A stretch of DNA of 37,740 bases, from contig DATFYA010000131.1 in NCBI GenBank assembly GCA_035315345.1, positions 1 through 37,740 on the forward strand, given 5' to 3'. This stretch comes from Candidatus Methylomirabilota bacterium. Lineage in GTDB: Bacteria > Methylomirabilota > Methylomirabilia > Rokubacteriales > CSP1-6. Under the pieces are notes generated by a model. It saw only the letters and a program-made list of their open reading frames with translations, searched no databases and had not been told where the DNA came from. The translations under genes and the position numbers were made by a program. This document shows, one piece after another, positions 1 to 9,330 of the stretch. Position 1 is the stretch's first letter, and every line of letters begins with the position of its first letter.

Positions 1-257
1 AGCGCCTCGAGAAGCGCGTCGAGGAGCTGAACCGCGGACGCCAGAAGAAGGTGCTGAAGACCTGGGCGCGACGGTCGACGATCTCGCCCGAGTTCGTGGG
101 CCACACCCTCGCGGTGCACAACGGCAAGAAGTTCATTCCGGTCTACATCACCGAGAACATGGTGGGACACCGGCTGGGCGAGTTCGCGCTCACCCGCACG
201 TTCAAGGCCCACGGGCAGGCCGAGAAGGCTTCCGCCTCCCCGACCGGCAAGTCCTGA
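1..257 (+). CDS. rpsS: 30S ribosomal protein S19 (5'-truncated by window edge)
   Basis: S19 sits in the small-subunit head with S13 and contacts the A-site region. The reading frame is open from base 3 to the TGA at 255-257, so the gene enters from outside the window and only about the first 16 residues are missing. The visible part carries the family core: [40 protein letters not shown] and TRTF. The tail after TRTFKAHG is a short Ala/Ser/Lys-rich extension. The internal GTG at 51 is not the start, because homologous sequence continues upstream of it. rplV begins 2 nt downstream, as expected for the S10 cluster. Confidence 0.97.
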   Translation, partial: RLEKRVEELNRGRQKKVLKTWARRSTISPEFVGHTLAVHNGKKFIPVYITENMVGHRLGEFALTRTFKAHGQAEKASASPTGKS

Positions 258-259
258 TC

Positions 260-637
260 ATGCGCACGCGAGCGACCGCACGCTACATCCGGGTCCCGGC
301 GTCCAAGGCCCGGCTCGTCCTGGACCACATCCGGGGCAAGTCGGTGGGCGAGGCGCTGGCCACGCTCCAGTACACGCCCAAGGCGGCGGGCCGGCTCATC
401 GAGAAGGTGCTGCGCTCGGCTATCGCCAACGCGGAGCACAACCATCAGGTGCGGAACCTGGACGACCTGCGGGTCATCAAGGCGGTGGCCGACGGCGGGC
501 CGTCGATGAAGCGGGTGTCGCCGCGGGCGATGGGCCGCGCCTACTTCATCAAGCACCGCACGAGCCATCTGACCATCGAGCTCAGCGACGAGACGGCCGC
601 TCCGCGCGCCGCGGCGGCGCGGGGAGGCAAGAGGTAG
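260..637 (+). CDS. rplV: 50S ribosomal protein L22
   Basis: L22 binds 23S rRNA and lines the polypeptide exit tunnel with its beta-hairpin. The 125-residue product shows the family core from [20 protein letters not shown] through AIANAEHNH to [16 protein letters not shown]. The first 110 residues match a normal bacterial L22, and a short Ala/Arg/Lys-rich tail follows. The ATG lies 2 nt after the rpsS stop, and rpsC follows after 2 nt, so translation is probably coupled along the cluster. A frame on the opposite strand here is a GC-rich shadow. Confidence 0.98.
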   Translation: MRTRATARYIRVPASKARLVLDHIRGKSVGEALATLQYTPKAAGRLIEKVLRSAIANAEHNHQVRNLDDLRVIKAVADGGPSMKRVSPRAMGRAYFIKHRTSHLTIELSDETAAPRAAAARGGKR

Positions 638-639
638 TC

Positions 640-1290
640 ATGGGCCAGAAGACGCACCCGATCGGGTTCCGGCTGGGGGCCACGCGCACGTGGAGCTCGC
701 GGTGGTTCGCCACCAAGGGGTACGCGAACCTGCTGCACGAGGACCACAAGATCCGCCGCTTCATCAAGTCGTCGCTGTATCACGCGGGCATCTCGCGCAT
801 CGACATCGAGCGCTCGGCCAATCGCGCGCGCATCACGATCTTCACCGCCCGGCCCGGCATCATCATCGGGCGCAAGGGCGCGGAGGTCGAGAAGCTGAAG
901 AACGAGATCCAGACGCGCACCGCCAAGGAGGTCTACCTCAACATCGAAGAGGTGGTCCATCCCGAGCTGGACGCGCAGCTGGTGGCCGAGAACGTGGCCC
1001 TGCAGCTCCAGAAGCGGGTGGCCTTCCGTCGCGCGATGAAGAAGGCGGTGACCTCCGCCCTGCGCCTGGGCGCCGACGGTATCCGGATCGCGTGCGCGGG
1101 CCGGCTGGGCGGCGCCGAGATCGCGCGCCGGGAGTGGTACCGCGACGGCCGGGTGCCGCTGCACACCATCCGCGCCGACATCGACTACGGGCTCGCGGAG
1201 GCGCACACCACCTTCGGGGCCATCGGGGTCAAGGTGTGGATCTTCAAGGGTGAGGTGCTCCCCACCCAGAAGACCGCGGCCGAGGGATAA
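640..1290 (+). CDS. rpsC: 30S ribosomal protein S3
   Basis: S3 lies at the mRNA entry side of the 30S head. The 216-residue product begins [13 protein letters not shown], the invariant S3 start. It carries a type-2 KH domain with the [15 protein letters not shown] loop (about residues 69-83). The C-terminal domain includes [33 protein letters not shown] and the DIDYGLAEA segment. Length is normal for a compact bacterial S3. It sits 2 nt after rplV and 6 nt before rplP in standard S10-operon order. The 187-residue + frame inside it is out of phase and not a gene. Confidence 0.98.
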   Translation: MGQKTHPIGFRLGATRTWSSRWFATKGYANLLHEDHKIRRFIKSSLYHAGISRIDIERSANRARITIFTARPGIIIGRKGAEVEKLKNEIQTRTAKEVYLNIEEVVHPELDAQLVAENVALQLQKRVAFRRAMKKAVTSALRLGADGIRIACAGRLGGAEIARREWYRDGRVPLHTIRADIDYGLAEAHTTFGAIGVKVWIFKGEVLPTQKTAAEG

Positions 1291-1296
1291 GCCGCC

Positions 1297-1713
1297 ATGC
1301 TGATGCCCAAGCGGGTCAAGTACCGGAAGGCCCAGCGCGGCCGGATGAAGGGCAAGGCCCAGCGCGGATCGACGCTGGCCTTCGGAGAGTTCGGGCTGAA
1401 GGCGCTCGAGCCGGGCTGGGTCACCAACCGCCAGATCGAGGCGGCGCGCGTGTCCCTGGCCCGCAGCGTCAAGCGCGGCGGGAAGATCTTCATCCGCATC
1501 TTCCCGGACAAGCCGGTGACCAAGAAGCCGGCGGAGACGCGCATGGGCAAGGGCAAGGGCAACCCGGAGTTCTGGGTGGCGGTGGTCAAGCCCGGTCGCA
1601 TCCTCTACGAGATGGAGGGCGTGGACGAGCCGACGGCCCGGGAAGGGTTCCGCCTGGCCGCCCAGAAGATCGGGATCAAGACCAAGTTCGTGACCCGCGT
1701 GCGGGCCCTGTGA
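1297..1713 (+). CDS. rplP: 50S ribosomal protein L16
   Basis: L16 binds 23S rRNA near the A-site tRNA elbow. The 138-residue product starts [19 protein letters not shown], matching the usual MLxPKRxKxRK start, so the first ATG at 1297 is preferred to the in-frame ATG at 1303. The conserved [23 protein letters not shown] region (with the arginine loop around residues 80-90) and the [13 protein letters not shown]-terminal segment are intact. It lies between rpsC and rpmC as expected. Confidence 0.97.
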   Translation: MLMPKRVKYRKAQRGRMKGKAQRGSTLAFGEFGLKALEPGWVTNRQIEAARVSLARSVKRGGKIFIRIFPDKPVTKKPAETRMGKGKGNPEFWVAVVKPGRILYEMEGVDEPTAREGFRLAAQKIGIKTKFVTRVRAL

Positions 1714-1728
1714 GGCGCTGAGGCGACC

Positions 1729-1935
1729 ATGAAGGCGGCCAAGTGGCGTGAGATGTCCGACGAGGAGCTGGAGCAGAAAGCCCGCGAGCTCGGAGAGGAG
1801 CTCTTCAACCTGAGGTTCCAGCTCTCGATGGGCGTGGCCAAGAACCCGGCGCGGGTGGCGATCGCCCGGCGGGACCTGGCGCGGGCCCAGACCATCCTGC
1901 GAGAGCGGGCGCTGCGCATCCCGCGGACGGCGTAG
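1729..1935 (+). CDS. rpmC: 50S ribosomal protein L29
   Basis: L29 is a small helical hairpin protein next to the exit tunnel, near the SRP and trigger factor docking site. The 68-residue product has the family pattern: an N-terminal acidic helix ([27 protein letters not shown]) and a second Arg-rich helix ([18 protein letters not shown]). Length is typical. It sits 15 nt after rplP and is followed by rpsQ, the canonical L16-L29-S17 order. Confidence 0.96.
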   Translation: MKAAKWREMSDEELEQKARELGEELFNLRFQLSMGVAKNPARVAIARRDLARAQTILRERALRIPRTA

Positions 1936-1955
1936 AGGCGGGGGAGGACAGGACA

Positions 1956-2204
1956 GTGGGCGTCAAGAAGACGCGGGAAGGCGTGGTGGTCAGCGACAAG
2001 ATGACCAAGACGCGCGTGGTGGTCATCGAGCGCGTGTTCCGTCATCCGCAGTACGAGCGCGTGATCACCCGGTCGAAGCGCCTCAAGGCGCACGACGAGC
2101 AGAACGCGAGCAAGGTCGGGGACCGGGTGCTGATCGAGGAGACGCGGCCGCTCTCGAAGGAGAAGCGCTGGCGGATCCTGCAGGTGCTGGCGAGCGCGTC
2201 ATGA
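1956..2204 (+). CDS. rpsQ: 30S ribosomal protein S17
   Basis: S17 is an OB-fold protein that binds 16S rRNA early in 30S assembly. The 82-residue product has the S17 features [38 protein letters not shown] and [18 protein letters not shown]. The start is a GTG at 1956, preceded by the purine-rich ribosome-binding stretch at 1941-1953. The TGA stop overlaps the rplN ATG (ATGA at 2201-2204), which suggests coupled translation. Confidence 0.97.
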   Translation: MGVKKTREGVVVSDKMTKTRVVVIERVFRHPQYERVITRSKRLKAHDEQNASKVGDRVLIEETRPLSKEKRWRILQVLASAS

Positions 2205-2569
2205 TCCAGCCTCGTTCCATGCTGGACGTGGCCGACAACTCCGGCGCCAAGAAGGTCCAGTGCATCCGGGTCATGGGCGGCGCCAACAAGCGTTACGCCT
2301 CCCTGGGCGACGTGGTGGTGGTCGCGGTCAAGGAGGCGGTGCCGGACGGGACCGTGAAGAAGGGGGAGGTCGCCCGCGCGGTGGTGGTGCGCACCGTGAA
2401 GGAAGTGGGGCGCCGGGATGGCTCCTACATCCGCTTCGACCGCAACGCGGTGGTCCTCCTCAAGGCCGACGACAACCCGGTGGGCACGCGCATCTTCGGG
2501 CCGGTGGCCCGCGAGCTGCGGGACAAGCAGTTCACCAAGATCATCTCGCTCGCCCCCGAGGTCATCTAG
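2201..2569 (+). CDS. rplN: 50S ribosomal protein L14
   Basis: L14 lies at the subunit interface in bridges B5/B8 and contacts L19. The 122-residue length is the exact family norm. It begins [20 protein letters not shown] and contains [15 protein letters not shown], the [16 protein letters not shown] loop, FDRNAVVLL and the [14 protein letters not shown]-terminal signature. It overlaps the rpsQ stop by 4 nt and is followed by rplX after 8 nt. Confidence 0.98.
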   Translation: MIQPRSMLDVADNSGAKKVQCIRVMGGANKRYASLGDVVVVAVKEAVPDGTVKKGEVARAVVVRTVKEVGRRDGSYIRFDRNAVVLLKADDNPVGTRIFGPVARELRDKQFTKIISLAPEVI

Positions 2570-2577
2570 AGGACGTC

Positions 2578-2904
2578 ATGGCGATCGCGCACGTGCGGAA
2601 GGGCGACACGGTGATGGTGGTGGCCGGGAAGGAGCGCGGCAAGAAGGGCAAGGTGCTGCGGGTGATCCCCGAGAAGGGCCGCGTGGTGGTCGAGCGCCTC
2701 AACATGATCAAGAAGCACCAGCGGCCCACCCAGAAGGTCCGTCAGGGCGGCATCATCGAGCGCGAGGGCTCGATCCACCTCTCCAACGTGATGCTGGTGG
2801 ATCCGGGTAGCGACAAGCCCACGCGGGTGGGCATGAAGGCGCTGTCCGACGGCAAGAAGGTCCGCGTGGCCAGACGGTCCGGCGAGATGCTCGACCGAGC
2901 GTGA
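2578..2904 (+). CDS. rplX: 50S ribosomal protein L24
   Basis: L24 initiates 50S assembly by binding the 5' end of 23S rRNA. The 108-residue product starts at the ATG at 2578, preceded by the AGAGGA stretch at 2568-2573. The frame is open further upstream, but that part is a shadow of rplN and is excluded. A KOW motif ([19 protein letters not shown], about residues 8-26) is followed by [31 protein letters not shown] and TRVGMK. Length and order (L14-L24-L5) are standard. Confidence 0.97.
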   Translation: MAIAHVRKGDTVMVVAGKERGKKGKVLRVIPEKGRVVVERLNMIKKHQRPTQKVRQGGIIEREGSIHLSNVMLVDPGSDKPTRVGMKALSDGKKVRVARRSGEMLDRA

Positions 2905-2907
2905 GGA
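2903..2907 (+). promoter_or_regulatory. Shine-Dalgarno sequence setting the long rplE start
   Basis: GAGGA ends 4 nt before the ATG at 2912 and overlaps the last bases of rplX. No comparable site lies 5-10 nt before the alternative internal ATG at 3089, where the nearest GGAG is about 14 nt away. The site therefore favours the extended form of L5. Confidence 0.6.
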
Positions 2908-2911
2908 CGTG

Positions 2912-3622
2912 ATGGCAGAGCCAAAGAAATCGGACAAGGCACCGGGAGGCAAGGCGGGCGGCGGATCGGCGGGCGGCCGACCCGGCCAGGCGGGCGCGCG
3001 CCCGAAGGGCGGCGGCAAGCCGGCCCCGGCGGCGGAGCCCCAAGGGCCGGGCAAGCGGGCCAGCGTCAGCGGAGCAACTCCGCCTCGCATGCGCGACCGC
3101 TTCCGCTCCACGGTGGTGCCCGCGATGATGAAGGAGCGCGGCTACGGCAACCCCTTCCAGGTGCCGCGGCTCGAGAAGGTCGTCATCAACATGGGCGTGG
3201 GTGAGGGCAAGGAGAATCCGAAGATCCTCGACTTCGCCACCGCGGACCTGCAGGCCATCGCGGGACAGCGGCCGGTGATCACCCGGGCCAAGAAGTCCAT
3301 CGCCAACTTCAAGCTGCGCGAGAACGTGCCGATCGGCTGCAAGGTCACCCTGCGCGGGCCCCGCATGTACGAGTTCCTGGATCGGCTGGTGAACGTGGCC
3401 CTGCCGCGGGTCCGGGACTTCAAGGGCGTGCCCCCCAAGGGCTTCGACGGCCGCGGCAACTACAATATGGGGCTCAAGGAGCAGGTGATCTTTCCGGAGA
3501 TCGTGTACGACAAGGTCGACAAGGTGCGGGGGATGGACATTACCGTGGTGACTACCGCGCGGACAGACGAGGAGGCGAAGGCGCTCCTCACCCACCTGGG
3601 CGTGCCGTTCAGGGAGTCGTAG
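2912..3622 (+). CDS. rplE: 50S ribosomal protein L5 with N-terminal extension
   Basis: L5 binds 5S rRNA in the central protuberance and touches S13 in bridge B1b. Residues from about 60 onward are a complete L5: [55 protein letters not shown] and the [20 protein letters not shown] region. Before it lie about 59 residues rich in Gly, Ala, Pro and Lys with no recognised domain. The ATG at 2912 has a well-placed GAGGA and the extension has coding-like G/C third positions, so the 236-residue product is preferred. The ATG at 3089 would give 177 residues, the usual L5 length, but would leave 184 nt untranslated and has a poor ribosome-binding site. A GTG at 2909 is too close to the Shine-Dalgarno sequence. 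Confidence 0.9.
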   Translation: MAEPKKSDKAPGGKAGGGSAGGRPGQAGARPKGGGKPAPAAEPQGPGKRASVSGATPPRMRDRFRSTVVPAMMKERGYGNPFQVPRLEKVVINMGVGEGKENPKILDFATADLQAIAGQRPVITRAKKSIANFKLRENVPIGCKVTLRGPRMYEFLDRLVNVALPRVRDFKGVPPKGFDGRGNYNMGLKEQVIFPEIVYDKVDKVRGMDITVVTTARTDEEAKALLTHLGVPFRES

Positions 3623-3808
3623 ATGGCCAAGACCTCACTCATCATGAAGCAGCAGCGCACCCCGAAGTACAAGGTGCGCTCGCACAACCGTTGCAAGATC
3701 TGCGGCCGGCCGCGCGGCTATCTGCGCAAGTTCGAGGCCTGCCGGATCTGCTTCCGCGAGCTCGCGCTCAAGGGCGAGGTGCCCGGCGTGATCAAGGCGA
3801 GCTGGTAG
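3623..3808 (+). CDS. rpsZ: 30S ribosomal protein S14, zinc-binding (type Z)
   Basis: S14 is a late-assembling protein of the 30S head. The 61-residue length and the four cysteines C24, C27, C40 and C43 (CxxC-12-CxxC) mark the short zinc-binding form rather than the long zinc-free form. The segments [17 protein letters not shown] and CRICFRELA are diagnostic. The ATG follows the rplE TAG directly with no gap. The seven residues before the core (TSLIMKQ) are typical of this subtype. Confidence 0.97.
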   Translation: MAKTSLIMKQQRTPKYKVRSHNRCKICGRPRGYLRKFEACRICFRELALKGEVPGVIKASW

Positions 3809-3812
3809 GCCA

Positions 3813-4208
3813 ATGGTCAGCGATCCGGTCGCCGATTTCCTCACGCGCATCCGTAACGCCAGCCGCGCCGAGCACGAGAAGGTCGACATCCCGTCGTCGA
3901 AGCTCAAGCTGCGCATGGCCGAGATCCTCAAGGACGAGGGGTTCATCAAGAACTTCCGGGTCATCGAGGACAACAAGCAGGGCACGCTGCGGGTCTATCT
4001 CAAGTACGGGGCGGGCAGCGAGAAGATCATCTCGGGCATCGTGCGCGTGTCGCGCCCGGGCCGGCGGATCTACGTGACCAAGGACAAGATCCCGACCATC
4101 CTGGGCGGCATGGGCGTGGCGATCCTCTCGACGTCGTCCGGCGTGATGACGGATCGTCAGGTGAAGAAGCAGCACCTGGGCGGCGAAGTCCTCGCCTACG
4201 TCTGGTAG
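3813..4208 (+). CDS. rpsH: 30S ribosomal protein S8
   Basis: S8 binds the central domain of 16S rRNA; in many bacteria it also represses the spc operon, which is not shown here. The 131-residue product has the family start [13 protein letters not shown], the first-domain segment [14 protein letters not shown], and the RNA-binding second domain ending in [17 protein letters not shown] and GGEVLAYVW. Length is normal. It lies 4 nt after rpsZ and 12 nt before rplF. Confidence 0.98.
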   Translation: MVSDPVADFLTRIRNASRAEHEKVDIPSSKLKLRMAEILKDEGFIKNFRVIEDNKQGTLRVYLKYGAGSEKIISGIVRVSRPGRRIYVTKDKIPTILGGMGVAILSTSSGVMTDRQVKKQHLGGEVLAYVW

Positions 4209-4220
4209 GAGGACCCGGCC

Positions 4221-4763
4221 ATGTCTCGAATCGGCAAGAAGCCCATCCCGGTCCCGCAAGGCGTCAAGGTCGCGGTCGAGGAGGGCATGGTCCGCGCCGA
4301 GGGCCCCAAGGGCAAGCTCAGCCAGTCGATCCCGTCGAGCCTGTCGGTGACGATGGAGTCGGACGTGCTGACGGTGGCGCGCAGCTCCGATCATCGAAAT
4401 GTCCGCGCCCTGCACGGCCTGACCCGCTCGCTGCTGGCCAACATGGTGACCGGGGTCAAGGACGGCTTCGAGCGCAAGCTCGAGATCGTCGGCATCGGCT
4501 ACCGCTGCCAGCTCCAGGGCAAGGCGCTGCAGCTCGCGCTCGGCTATTCGCACCCGATCGTGTTCCCGCTGCCCGAGGGGATCCAGGCCGAGGTGGACCG
4601 GCAGGTCGCCATCACCCTCCGCGGCGCCGACAAGGCGCTGCTCGGGCAGACCGCGGCCAAGCTGCGGGCCCTGCGCAAGCCGGATCCCTACAAGGGCAAG
4701 GGCATCAAGTACGCCGACGAATACATCCGCCGGAAGGTGGGCAAGAAGGCAGGGGCCAAGTAA
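4221..4763 (+). CDS. rplF: 50S ribosomal protein L6
   Basis: L6 lies near the sarcin-ricin loop and the factor-binding site. The 180-residue product begins [15 protein letters not shown] and shows two tandem alpha/beta domains. Family motifs include [40 protein letters not shown] and the C-terminal [17 protein letters not shown] signature. Its TAA shares its last base with the ATG of rplR (TAATG at 4761-4765). A good Shine-Dalgarno sequence (AGGAGGA) precedes the start. Confidence 0.98.
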   Translation: MSRIGKKPIPVPQGVKVAVEEGMVRAEGPKGKLSQSIPSSLSVTMESDVLTVARSSDHRNVRALHGLTRSLLANMVTGVKDGFERKLEIVGIGYRCQLQGKALQLALGYSHPIVFPLPEGIQAEVDRQVAITLRGADKALLGQTAAKLRALRKPDPYKGKGIKYADEYIRRKVGKKAGAK

Positions 4764-5128
4764 TGCTGACCGGCAAGAAGGTCGAGGGACGCAAGATCCG
4801 TCATCTGCGCATCCGCACCCGCGTTGTCGGGACCGCGGAGCGGCCGCGGCTGGCGGTGTTCCGCAGCCTGAGTCACATCTACGCGCAGGTGATCGACGAC
4901 ACGAGCGGACGCACGCTGGCCGCGGTGGACAGCCGTGCGCCCGACTTCCGCGCGAAGTCGAAGACGGGCGGCAACGTGGCCGCGGCCAAGGTCGTGGGCG
5001 AATTGCTGGCCGAGCGGGCGAAGGCGCGCGGGATCAAGCAGGTCGTCTTCGATCGCGGTGGCTATCAGTACCATGGGCGGGTCAAGGCCCTCGCCGAGGC
5101 GGCCCGCGCGGCCGGCCTGGCCTTCTAG
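4763..5128 (+). CDS. rplR: 50S ribosomal protein L18
   Basis: L18 binds 5S rRNA with L5 and L25 in the central protuberance. The 121-residue product has a basic N-terminus ([18 protein letters not shown]) followed by [39 protein letters not shown] and the C-terminal [20 protein letters not shown] signature. Length is typical. The start overlaps the rplF stop by one base, indicating coupled translation. Confidence 0.98.
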   Translation: MLTGKKVEGRKIRHLRIRTRVVGTAERPRLAVFRSLSHIYAQVIDDTSGRTLAAVDSRAPDFRAKSKTGGNVAAAKVVGELLAERAKARGIKQVVFDRGGYQYHGRVKALAEAARAAGLAF

Positions 5129-5141
5129 GGAGGAGCATCGA

Positions 5142-5678
5142 GTGGCTGAGGTTCGAATCGATCCCAACGCGCTGGACCTGACCGATCGGGTGGTCGCCAT
5201 CAACCGGGTGGCCAAGGTCGTCAAGGGCGGCCGGCGATTCTCCTTCACGGCTCTGGTGGTGGTGGGCGACGGTCAGGGGCACGTCGGCGTCGGGCTCGGC
5301 AAGGCGCGTGAGGTGCCCGAGGCGATCCGGAAGTCGGTGGAGCACGCCAAGAAGGACCTCGTGCAGGTGCCGCTCAAGGACACCACGATCCCGTGCGAGA
5401 TCACCGGGCACTTCGGCGCCGCGCGCGTCTACCTCAAGCCCGCCGCGCAGGGCACCGGGGTCATCGCGGGCGGCGCGGTGCGGCCGGTGCTGGAAGCCGC
5501 GGGGGTGCAGGACATCCTGACCAAGACGCTCGGGACGAACAATCCGCACAACGTGCTGAAGGCCACCATGGACGCGTTCCGTCGGCTGAAGCGGCTGCAG
5601 TCGACGTACGCGGCGCGCCGCCGCTCGCTGGACGGCGACGGAGGACAGCAGGAGGCGGCCGGTGGCAAAGACGCTTAA
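5142..5678 (+). CDS. rpsE: 30S ribosomal protein S5
   Basis: S5 contributes to decoding fidelity and mRNA unwinding at the entry tunnel. Starting at the GTG at 5142 behind GGGAGGAG (5128-5135), the product is 178 residues; the open frame upstream is a shadow of rplR. The N-terminal double-stranded-RNA-binding-like domain has [19 protein letters not shown] and [17 protein letters not shown]. The C-terminal domain has [31 protein letters not shown] and RLKRLQS. The C-terminus overlaps the rpmD start by 17 nt. Confidence 0.98.
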   Translation: MAEVRIDPNALDLTDRVVAINRVAKVVKGGRRFSFTALVVVGDGQGHVGVGLGKAREVPEAIRKSVEHAKKDLVQVPLKDTTIPCEITGHFGAARVYLKPAAQGTGVIAGGAVRPVLEAAGVQDILTKTLGTNNPHNVLKATMDAFRRLKRLQSTYAARRRSLDGDGGQQEAAGGKDA

Positions 5679-5892
5679 GGTCACGCTGGTTCGGAGCATC
5701 ATCGGTCTGTCTCCCACCCAGGAGGCGACCCTGAAGGCCCTCGGGCTGCGCCGGATCCGGCAGGTGGTGGAGCACGACGACACCCCGTCCATCCGGGGCA
5801 TGATCCAGACCGTGCCGTTCGCGGTGCAGGTCAGCGAAGGTGACGCGGCGGCGCCGAAGAAGAAGGCCCAGCGGAGCGGAGCCAAGTCATGA
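5662..5892 (+). CDS. rpmD: 50S ribosomal protein L30
   Basis: L30 is a small peripheral 50S protein. The 76-residue product starts at a GTG at 5662, inside the end of rpsE, with GGAGG at 5651-5655 as ribosome-binding site. The core [34 protein letters not shown] and [14 protein letters not shown] is that of a standard L30 of about 60 residues. A Lys/Ala-rich tail of about 16 residues is added. Its TGA overlaps the rplO ATG (ATGA). Confidence 0.96.
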   Translation: MAKTLKVTLVRSIIGLSPTQEATLKALGLRRIRQVVEHDDTPSIRGMIQTVPFAVQVSEGDAAAPKKKAQRSGAKS

Positions 5893-6371
5893 GAATCGAG
5901 GATCTGAGACCGGCGCCCGGCTCCACGAAGGAGCGGAAGCGGCTGGGGCGCGGGCGGGGCTCGGGCCAGGGCAAGACCTCCGGCAAGGGCAACAAGGGTC
6001 TCAACGCGCGCTCCGGCGGTGGGGTGCGTCCCGGCTTCGAGGGCGGTCAGATGCCGCTCTACCGGCGGCTGCCCAAGCGCGGGTTCCTGCCCTACGGGGG
6101 CAAGACCGAATTCGCCATCGTCAACGTGAAGGATCTGGCCGCGCGATTCGCCAAGGGGAGCGTGGTGGATCCCGACGCGCTGGTCTCGAGCGGCCTCATC
6201 CGCAAGTCGGGGCGCCGGGCGGTCAAGGTCCTGGGTGACGGCGACGTCGCCCACGCCCTCACGGTGCGCGTCCACAAGGTGAGCGAGTCGGCCAGGCAGA
6301 AGCTCGAGGCGGCGGGGGGCCGCGTCGAGGTGCTGGCGGCCCGGACCAAGACCGCGGAGACCGCGAAGTGA
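5889..6371 (+). CDS. rplO: 50S ribosomal protein L15
   Basis: L15 organises domain II of 23S rRNA during late 50S assembly. The 160-residue product has the N-terminal glycine/arginine-rich extension ([20 protein letters not shown]), [18 protein letters not shown] and a C-terminal Rossmann-like domain ending [12 protein letters not shown]. It is slightly longer than usual because of a short tail. It starts in an ATGA overlap with rpmD and ends in a GTGA overlap with secY. Confidence 0.97.
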   Translation: MRIEDLRPAPGSTKERKRLGRGRGSGQGKTSGKGNKGLNARSGGGVRPGFEGGQMPLYRRLPKRGFLPYGGKTEFAIVNVKDLAARFAKGSVVDPDALVSSGLIRKSGRRAVKVLGDGDVAHALTVRVHKVSESARQKLEAAGGRVEVLAARTKTAETAK

Positions 6372-7678
6372 TCGAAGGCCTGCAGAGCTTCCAGAACATC
6401 TTCAAGGTTCCGGAGCTCAAGCGCCGCGTGCTCATCACCCTGGGCCTGCTCGCCGCCTACCGGCTCGGCGCGCACGTGCCGACTCCCGGGATCGACGCGT
6501 CCGCGCTCGCCGAGTTCTTCAACCAGGTGCAGGGCACGCTGCTCGGCATGGTCGACCTCTTCTCGGGCGGCAACCTGCGCCGGCTCACCGTGTTCGCCCT
6601 CGGGATCATGCCGTACATCTCGGCGTCGATCATCCTGCAGCTGCTCACGGTGGTGATCCCGGCGCTGGAGCGCCTGGCCAAGGAAGGCGAAGCGGGCAAG
6701 AAGAAGATCACCCAGTACACGCGCTACGGCACGATCGTGCTGTCCCTCGTGCAGTCGTTCGGGATCGCGGTGGGGCTCGAGAGCATGCGCAGCCAGACCG
6801 GCGCGGTGCTGGTGCCGGATCCGGGCTGGGGCTTTCGGCTGATCACCATGCTGACCCTGACCACCGGGACCGCCCTGATCATGTGGCTGGGCGAGCAGAT
6901 CTCCGAAAAGGGGATCGGCAACGGCATCTCGCTGATCATCTTCGCGGGCATCGTGGTGCGCCTGCCCTCGGCGATCGTGTCCTCCTACACCCTGATCTCC
7001 ACCGGCGAGCTCAGCCTGTTCGTGTTCCTGGGCCTGATCATCATGATGGTGCTGGTGACCGCGGCGGTGGTGGTCATGCAGGAGGGGCAGCGGAAGATCC
7101 CGGTCCAGTACGCCAAGCGGGTGGTGGGCCGGCGGATGTACGGCGGGCAGTCCACCCACATCCCGCTGCGCATCAACACCGCCGGAGTCATCCCGGTCAT
7201 CTTCGCCTCCTCCCTGATCCTCTTCCCGGCCACCCTGACCCGCTTCATCCACCACCCGTGGATGCAGTACGTCTCGGAGGCGCTCTCGCCCGGGCATCTC
7301 ACCTACACGGTGCTCTACTGCGCGCTGATCATCTTCTTTGCCTACTTCTACACCGCCATCGTGTTCAACCCGGTTGACCTGGCGGATAACATGAAGAAGT
7401 ACGGCGGATTCATCCCGGGGGTGCGGCCGGGCAAGAAGACCGCCGAGTACATCGACAAGGTTCTGACGCGCATCACGCTGCCCGGCGCCGTCTTCCTGGC
7501 CCTGATCTCCGTGCTGCCCGATTTCCTGATCCGCTGGTTCAACACGCCGTTCTATTTCGGCGGCACCAGCCTCCTGATCGTGGTCGGCGTCGCGCTCGAT
7601 ACCGTGCGCCAGATGGAGTCGCACCTGCTGATGCGGAACTACGAAGGCTTCCTGCGGAAGAAGGCCAAGGGCGCATGA
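6368..7678 (+). CDS. secY: Protein translocase channel subunit SecY
   Basis: SecY is the inner-membrane channel for Sec export and membrane insertion, working with SecE, SecG and SecA or the ribosome. The 436-residue length and about ten hydrophobic segments fit the family. Visible signatures are [13 protein letters not shown] near the N-terminus, [15 protein letters not shown] in TM2, the cytoplasmic loop with [26 protein letters not shown] in TM7, and the [22 protein letters not shown] loop. The start is a GTG sharing four bases with the rplO stop. Its TGA overlaps the adk ATG. Its place after rplO is standard. Confidence 0.98.
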   Translation: MIEGLQSFQNIFKVPELKRRVLITLGLLAAYRLGAHVPTPGIDASALAEFFNQVQGTLLGMVDLFSGGNLRRLTVFALGIMPYISASIILQLLTVVIPALERLAKEGEAGKKKITQYTRYGTIVLSLVQSFGIAVGLESMRSQTGAVLVPDPGWGFRLITMLTLTTGTALIMWLGEQISEKGIGNGISLIIFAGIVVRLPSAIVSSYTLISTGELSLFVFLGLIIMMVLVTAAVVVMQEGQRKIPVQYAKRVVGRRMYGGQSTHIPLRINTAGVIPVIFASSLILFPATLTRFIHHPWMQYVSEALSPGHLTYTVLYCALIIFFAYFYTAIVFNPVDLADNMKKYGGFIPGVRPGKKTAEYIDKVLTRITLPGAVFLALISVLPDFLIRWFNTPFYFGGTSLLIVVGVALDTVRQMESHLLMRNYEGFLRKKAKGA

Positions 7679-8337
7679 GCGCGCGGATCATCTTCCTCGG
7701 CGCGCCGGGCGCCGGCAAGGGCACCCAGGCCCGCCGTCTGGCCGTCGAGTCGGGCGTGCCCCAGGTCGCGACCGGCGACATGCTGCGGGAGGCGGTGGCC
7801 GCGGGCACGCCGCTCGGGCGCGAGGCGAAGCGGTACATGGACTCGGGGGCCCTGGTCCCGGATGAAGTCGTGATCGGGCTGGTGGACGAGCGGCTCGCCC
7901 GCCCGGACGCGGCGGGCGGCTACGTGCTGGACGGCTTCCCGCGCACGGTCGCCCAGGCCGAGGCCCTCGACGCGCTGCTGCACCGGCGGGGACAGGGCCT
8001 GGACCGCGTGATCTTCTTCGACGTCTCGCGCGACGAGCTGCTGCGCCGCCTGACCGGCCGTCGGATCTGCCGGCGCTGCGGGCACGCGTTCCACCTCGTG
8101 TCGGCCCCGCCGAAGGTGGCGGGCGTCTGCGACCACTGCGGAGGCGAGCTGTACCAGCGGGAGGACGACGCGGAGGGCACGGTCGGGCGCCGGCTCGACG
8201 TGTACCAGACGCAGACCGCTCCGCTGCTCGAGTACTACAAGCGGCGCGGCCTGCTCGTGCGGGTGGACGGCGAAGGGCCGATGGCCCAGGTGGCCGACTC
8301 CGTCAAGAAGGCGGTCCGGGAGCCGGTGGCCTCGTGA
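7675..8337 (+). CDS. adk: Adenylate kinase, zinc-LID type
   Basis: Adenylate kinase (EC 2.7.4.3) interconverts ATP + AMP and 2 ADP in the cytoplasm. The 220-residue product has the P-loop GAPGAGKGTQ (residues 9-18), the AMP-binding ATGDMLR segment and the DGFPRTVAQAE signature (86-96). The LID carries C132/C135 and C152/C155 (ICRRC and VCDHC), the four-cysteine zinc version. The arginines after it (GRRLDVYQTQT) are conserved. It overlaps secY by ATGA and map by GTGA, as in many spc operons. Confidence 0.98.
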   Translation: MSARIIFLGAPGAGKGTQARRLAVESGVPQVATGDMLREAVAAGTPLGREAKRYMDSGALVPDEVVIGLVDERLARPDAAGGYVLDGFPRTVAQAEALDALLHRRGQGLDRVIFFDVSRDELLRRLTGRRICRRCGHAFHLVSAPPKVAGVCDHCGGELYQREDDAEGTVGRRLDVYQTQTAPLLEYYKRRGLLVRVDGEGPMAQVADSVKKAVREPVAS

Positions 8338-9095
8338 TCCTGCTGAAGTCCGCGCGAGAGCTCTCGCACATGCGGAAGGCCGGGCGGATCCTGGCCGAGG
8401 TGAAGGACCGCCTGCGCGCCCTGGTGAAGCCCGGGCTCTCGACCAAGGAGATCGACGCGGACGTCGAGTCGTTCATCCTCTCGCAGGGGGCCGCGTCGGC
8501 GTTCAAGGGCTATCGCGGATTCCCGGCGACCGCCTGCATCTCGATCAACGAGGAAGTGGTGCACGGCATTCCGTCGTCGAAGCGGAAGCTGCGCGAAGGC
8601 GACATCGTCGGGCTCGACCTCGGGTGCGTCGTCGAGGGCTACTACGCGGATTGCGCGATCACCTTGCCGGTGGGCGCGGTGGCGCCGCGGGTCCAGGAGC
8701 TGCTGGACGTCACGCGCGAGAGCCTCGACAAGGCCATCGTGCAGTGCCGCGCCGGCAATCGCCTGGGCGACATCTCCCACGCCGTGCAGACCCACTGCGA
8801 GGGCCACGGCTTCGGGGTGGTGCGCGCGTTCGTGGGTCACGGGATCGGCCGGAACCTGCACGAGGAGCCCCAGATCCCGAACTTCGGGGACGCGGGCCGC
8901 GGGCCGATCATCAAGGCCGGGATGGTGCTCGCCATCGAGCCGATGGTGACGATGGGATCGTACGAGGTGCGCGTGCTCGAGGATCGCTGGACCGCAGTGA
9001 CGGTCGATGGGAGCTGGGCCGCTCACTTCGAGGACACCATCGCGATCACCGAGAGCGGGCCCGAGGTGCTCACCCGGCTGGACCACGCGGCCTGA
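8334..9095 (+). CDS. map: Type I methionine aminopeptidase
   Basis: The enzyme (EC 3.4.11.18) removes the initiator methionine from nascent proteins. The 253-residue product shows the pita-bread fold signatures: NEEVVHGIPSSKRKLREGDIV, metal ligands D95 (GLDLG), D106 (YYADCA), H169 (VGHGIGRNLHE), E202 (AIEPMVTMG) and E233 (HFEDTI). There is no N-terminal zinc-finger extension, so it is the short bacterial form. The GTG start overlaps the adk stop; infA follows after 15 nt. Confidence 0.97.
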   Translation: MILLKSARELSHMRKAGRILAEVKDRLRALVKPGLSTKEIDADVESFILSQGAASAFKGYRGFPATACISINEEVVHGIPSSKRKLREGDIVGLDLGCVVEGYYADCAITLPVGAVAPRVQELLDVTRESLDKAIVQCRAGNRLGDISHAVQTHCEGHGFGVVRAFVGHGIGRNLHEEPQIPNFGDAGRGPIIKAGMVLAIEPMVTMGSYEVRVLEDRWTAVTVDGSWAAHFEDTIAITESGPEVLTRLDHAA

Positions 9096-9110
9096 GGCCG
9101 CCCGGAGCTC

Positions 9111-9329
9111 ATGGCGAAAGAGGACGCGATCGAGGTCGAGGGCACGGTGGTGGAGCCGCTGCCCAACGCGATGTTCCGGGTGGAGCTGGAGAACGGACAC
9201 CGAGTGCTCGCGCACGTGTCGGGCAAGATGCGGATGAACTTCATCCGGATCCTGCCCGGCGACAAGGTGAAGGTCGAGCTGTCGCCGTACGACCTCACGC
9301 GTGGGCGCATCACCTATCGATTCAAGTAG
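9111..9329 (+). CDS. infA: Translation initiation factor IF-1
   Basis: IF-1 binds the 30S A site during initiation. The 72-residue length is the family norm. It is a single OB-fold (S1-like) domain with [65 protein letters not shown] and YRFK, all close to consensus. The 111-nt gap to rpmJ that follows it contains the direct repeat described separately. Confidence 0.98.
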   Translation: MAKEDAIEVEGTVVEPLPNAMFRVELENGHRVLAHVSGKMRMNFIRILPGDKVKVELSPYDLTRGRITYRFK

Positions 9330-9330
9330 T

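Noticed and set aside
2260-2904. 214-residue frame that would fuse extra sequence to L24
   Set aside because: The first 106 codons are out-of-frame rplN. L24 homology begins at the ATG at 2578 with its own ribosome-binding site.
6092-7624. 510-residue - strand frame opposite secY
   Set aside because: Antisense shadow with His/Asp/Gln-rich low-complexity sequence.
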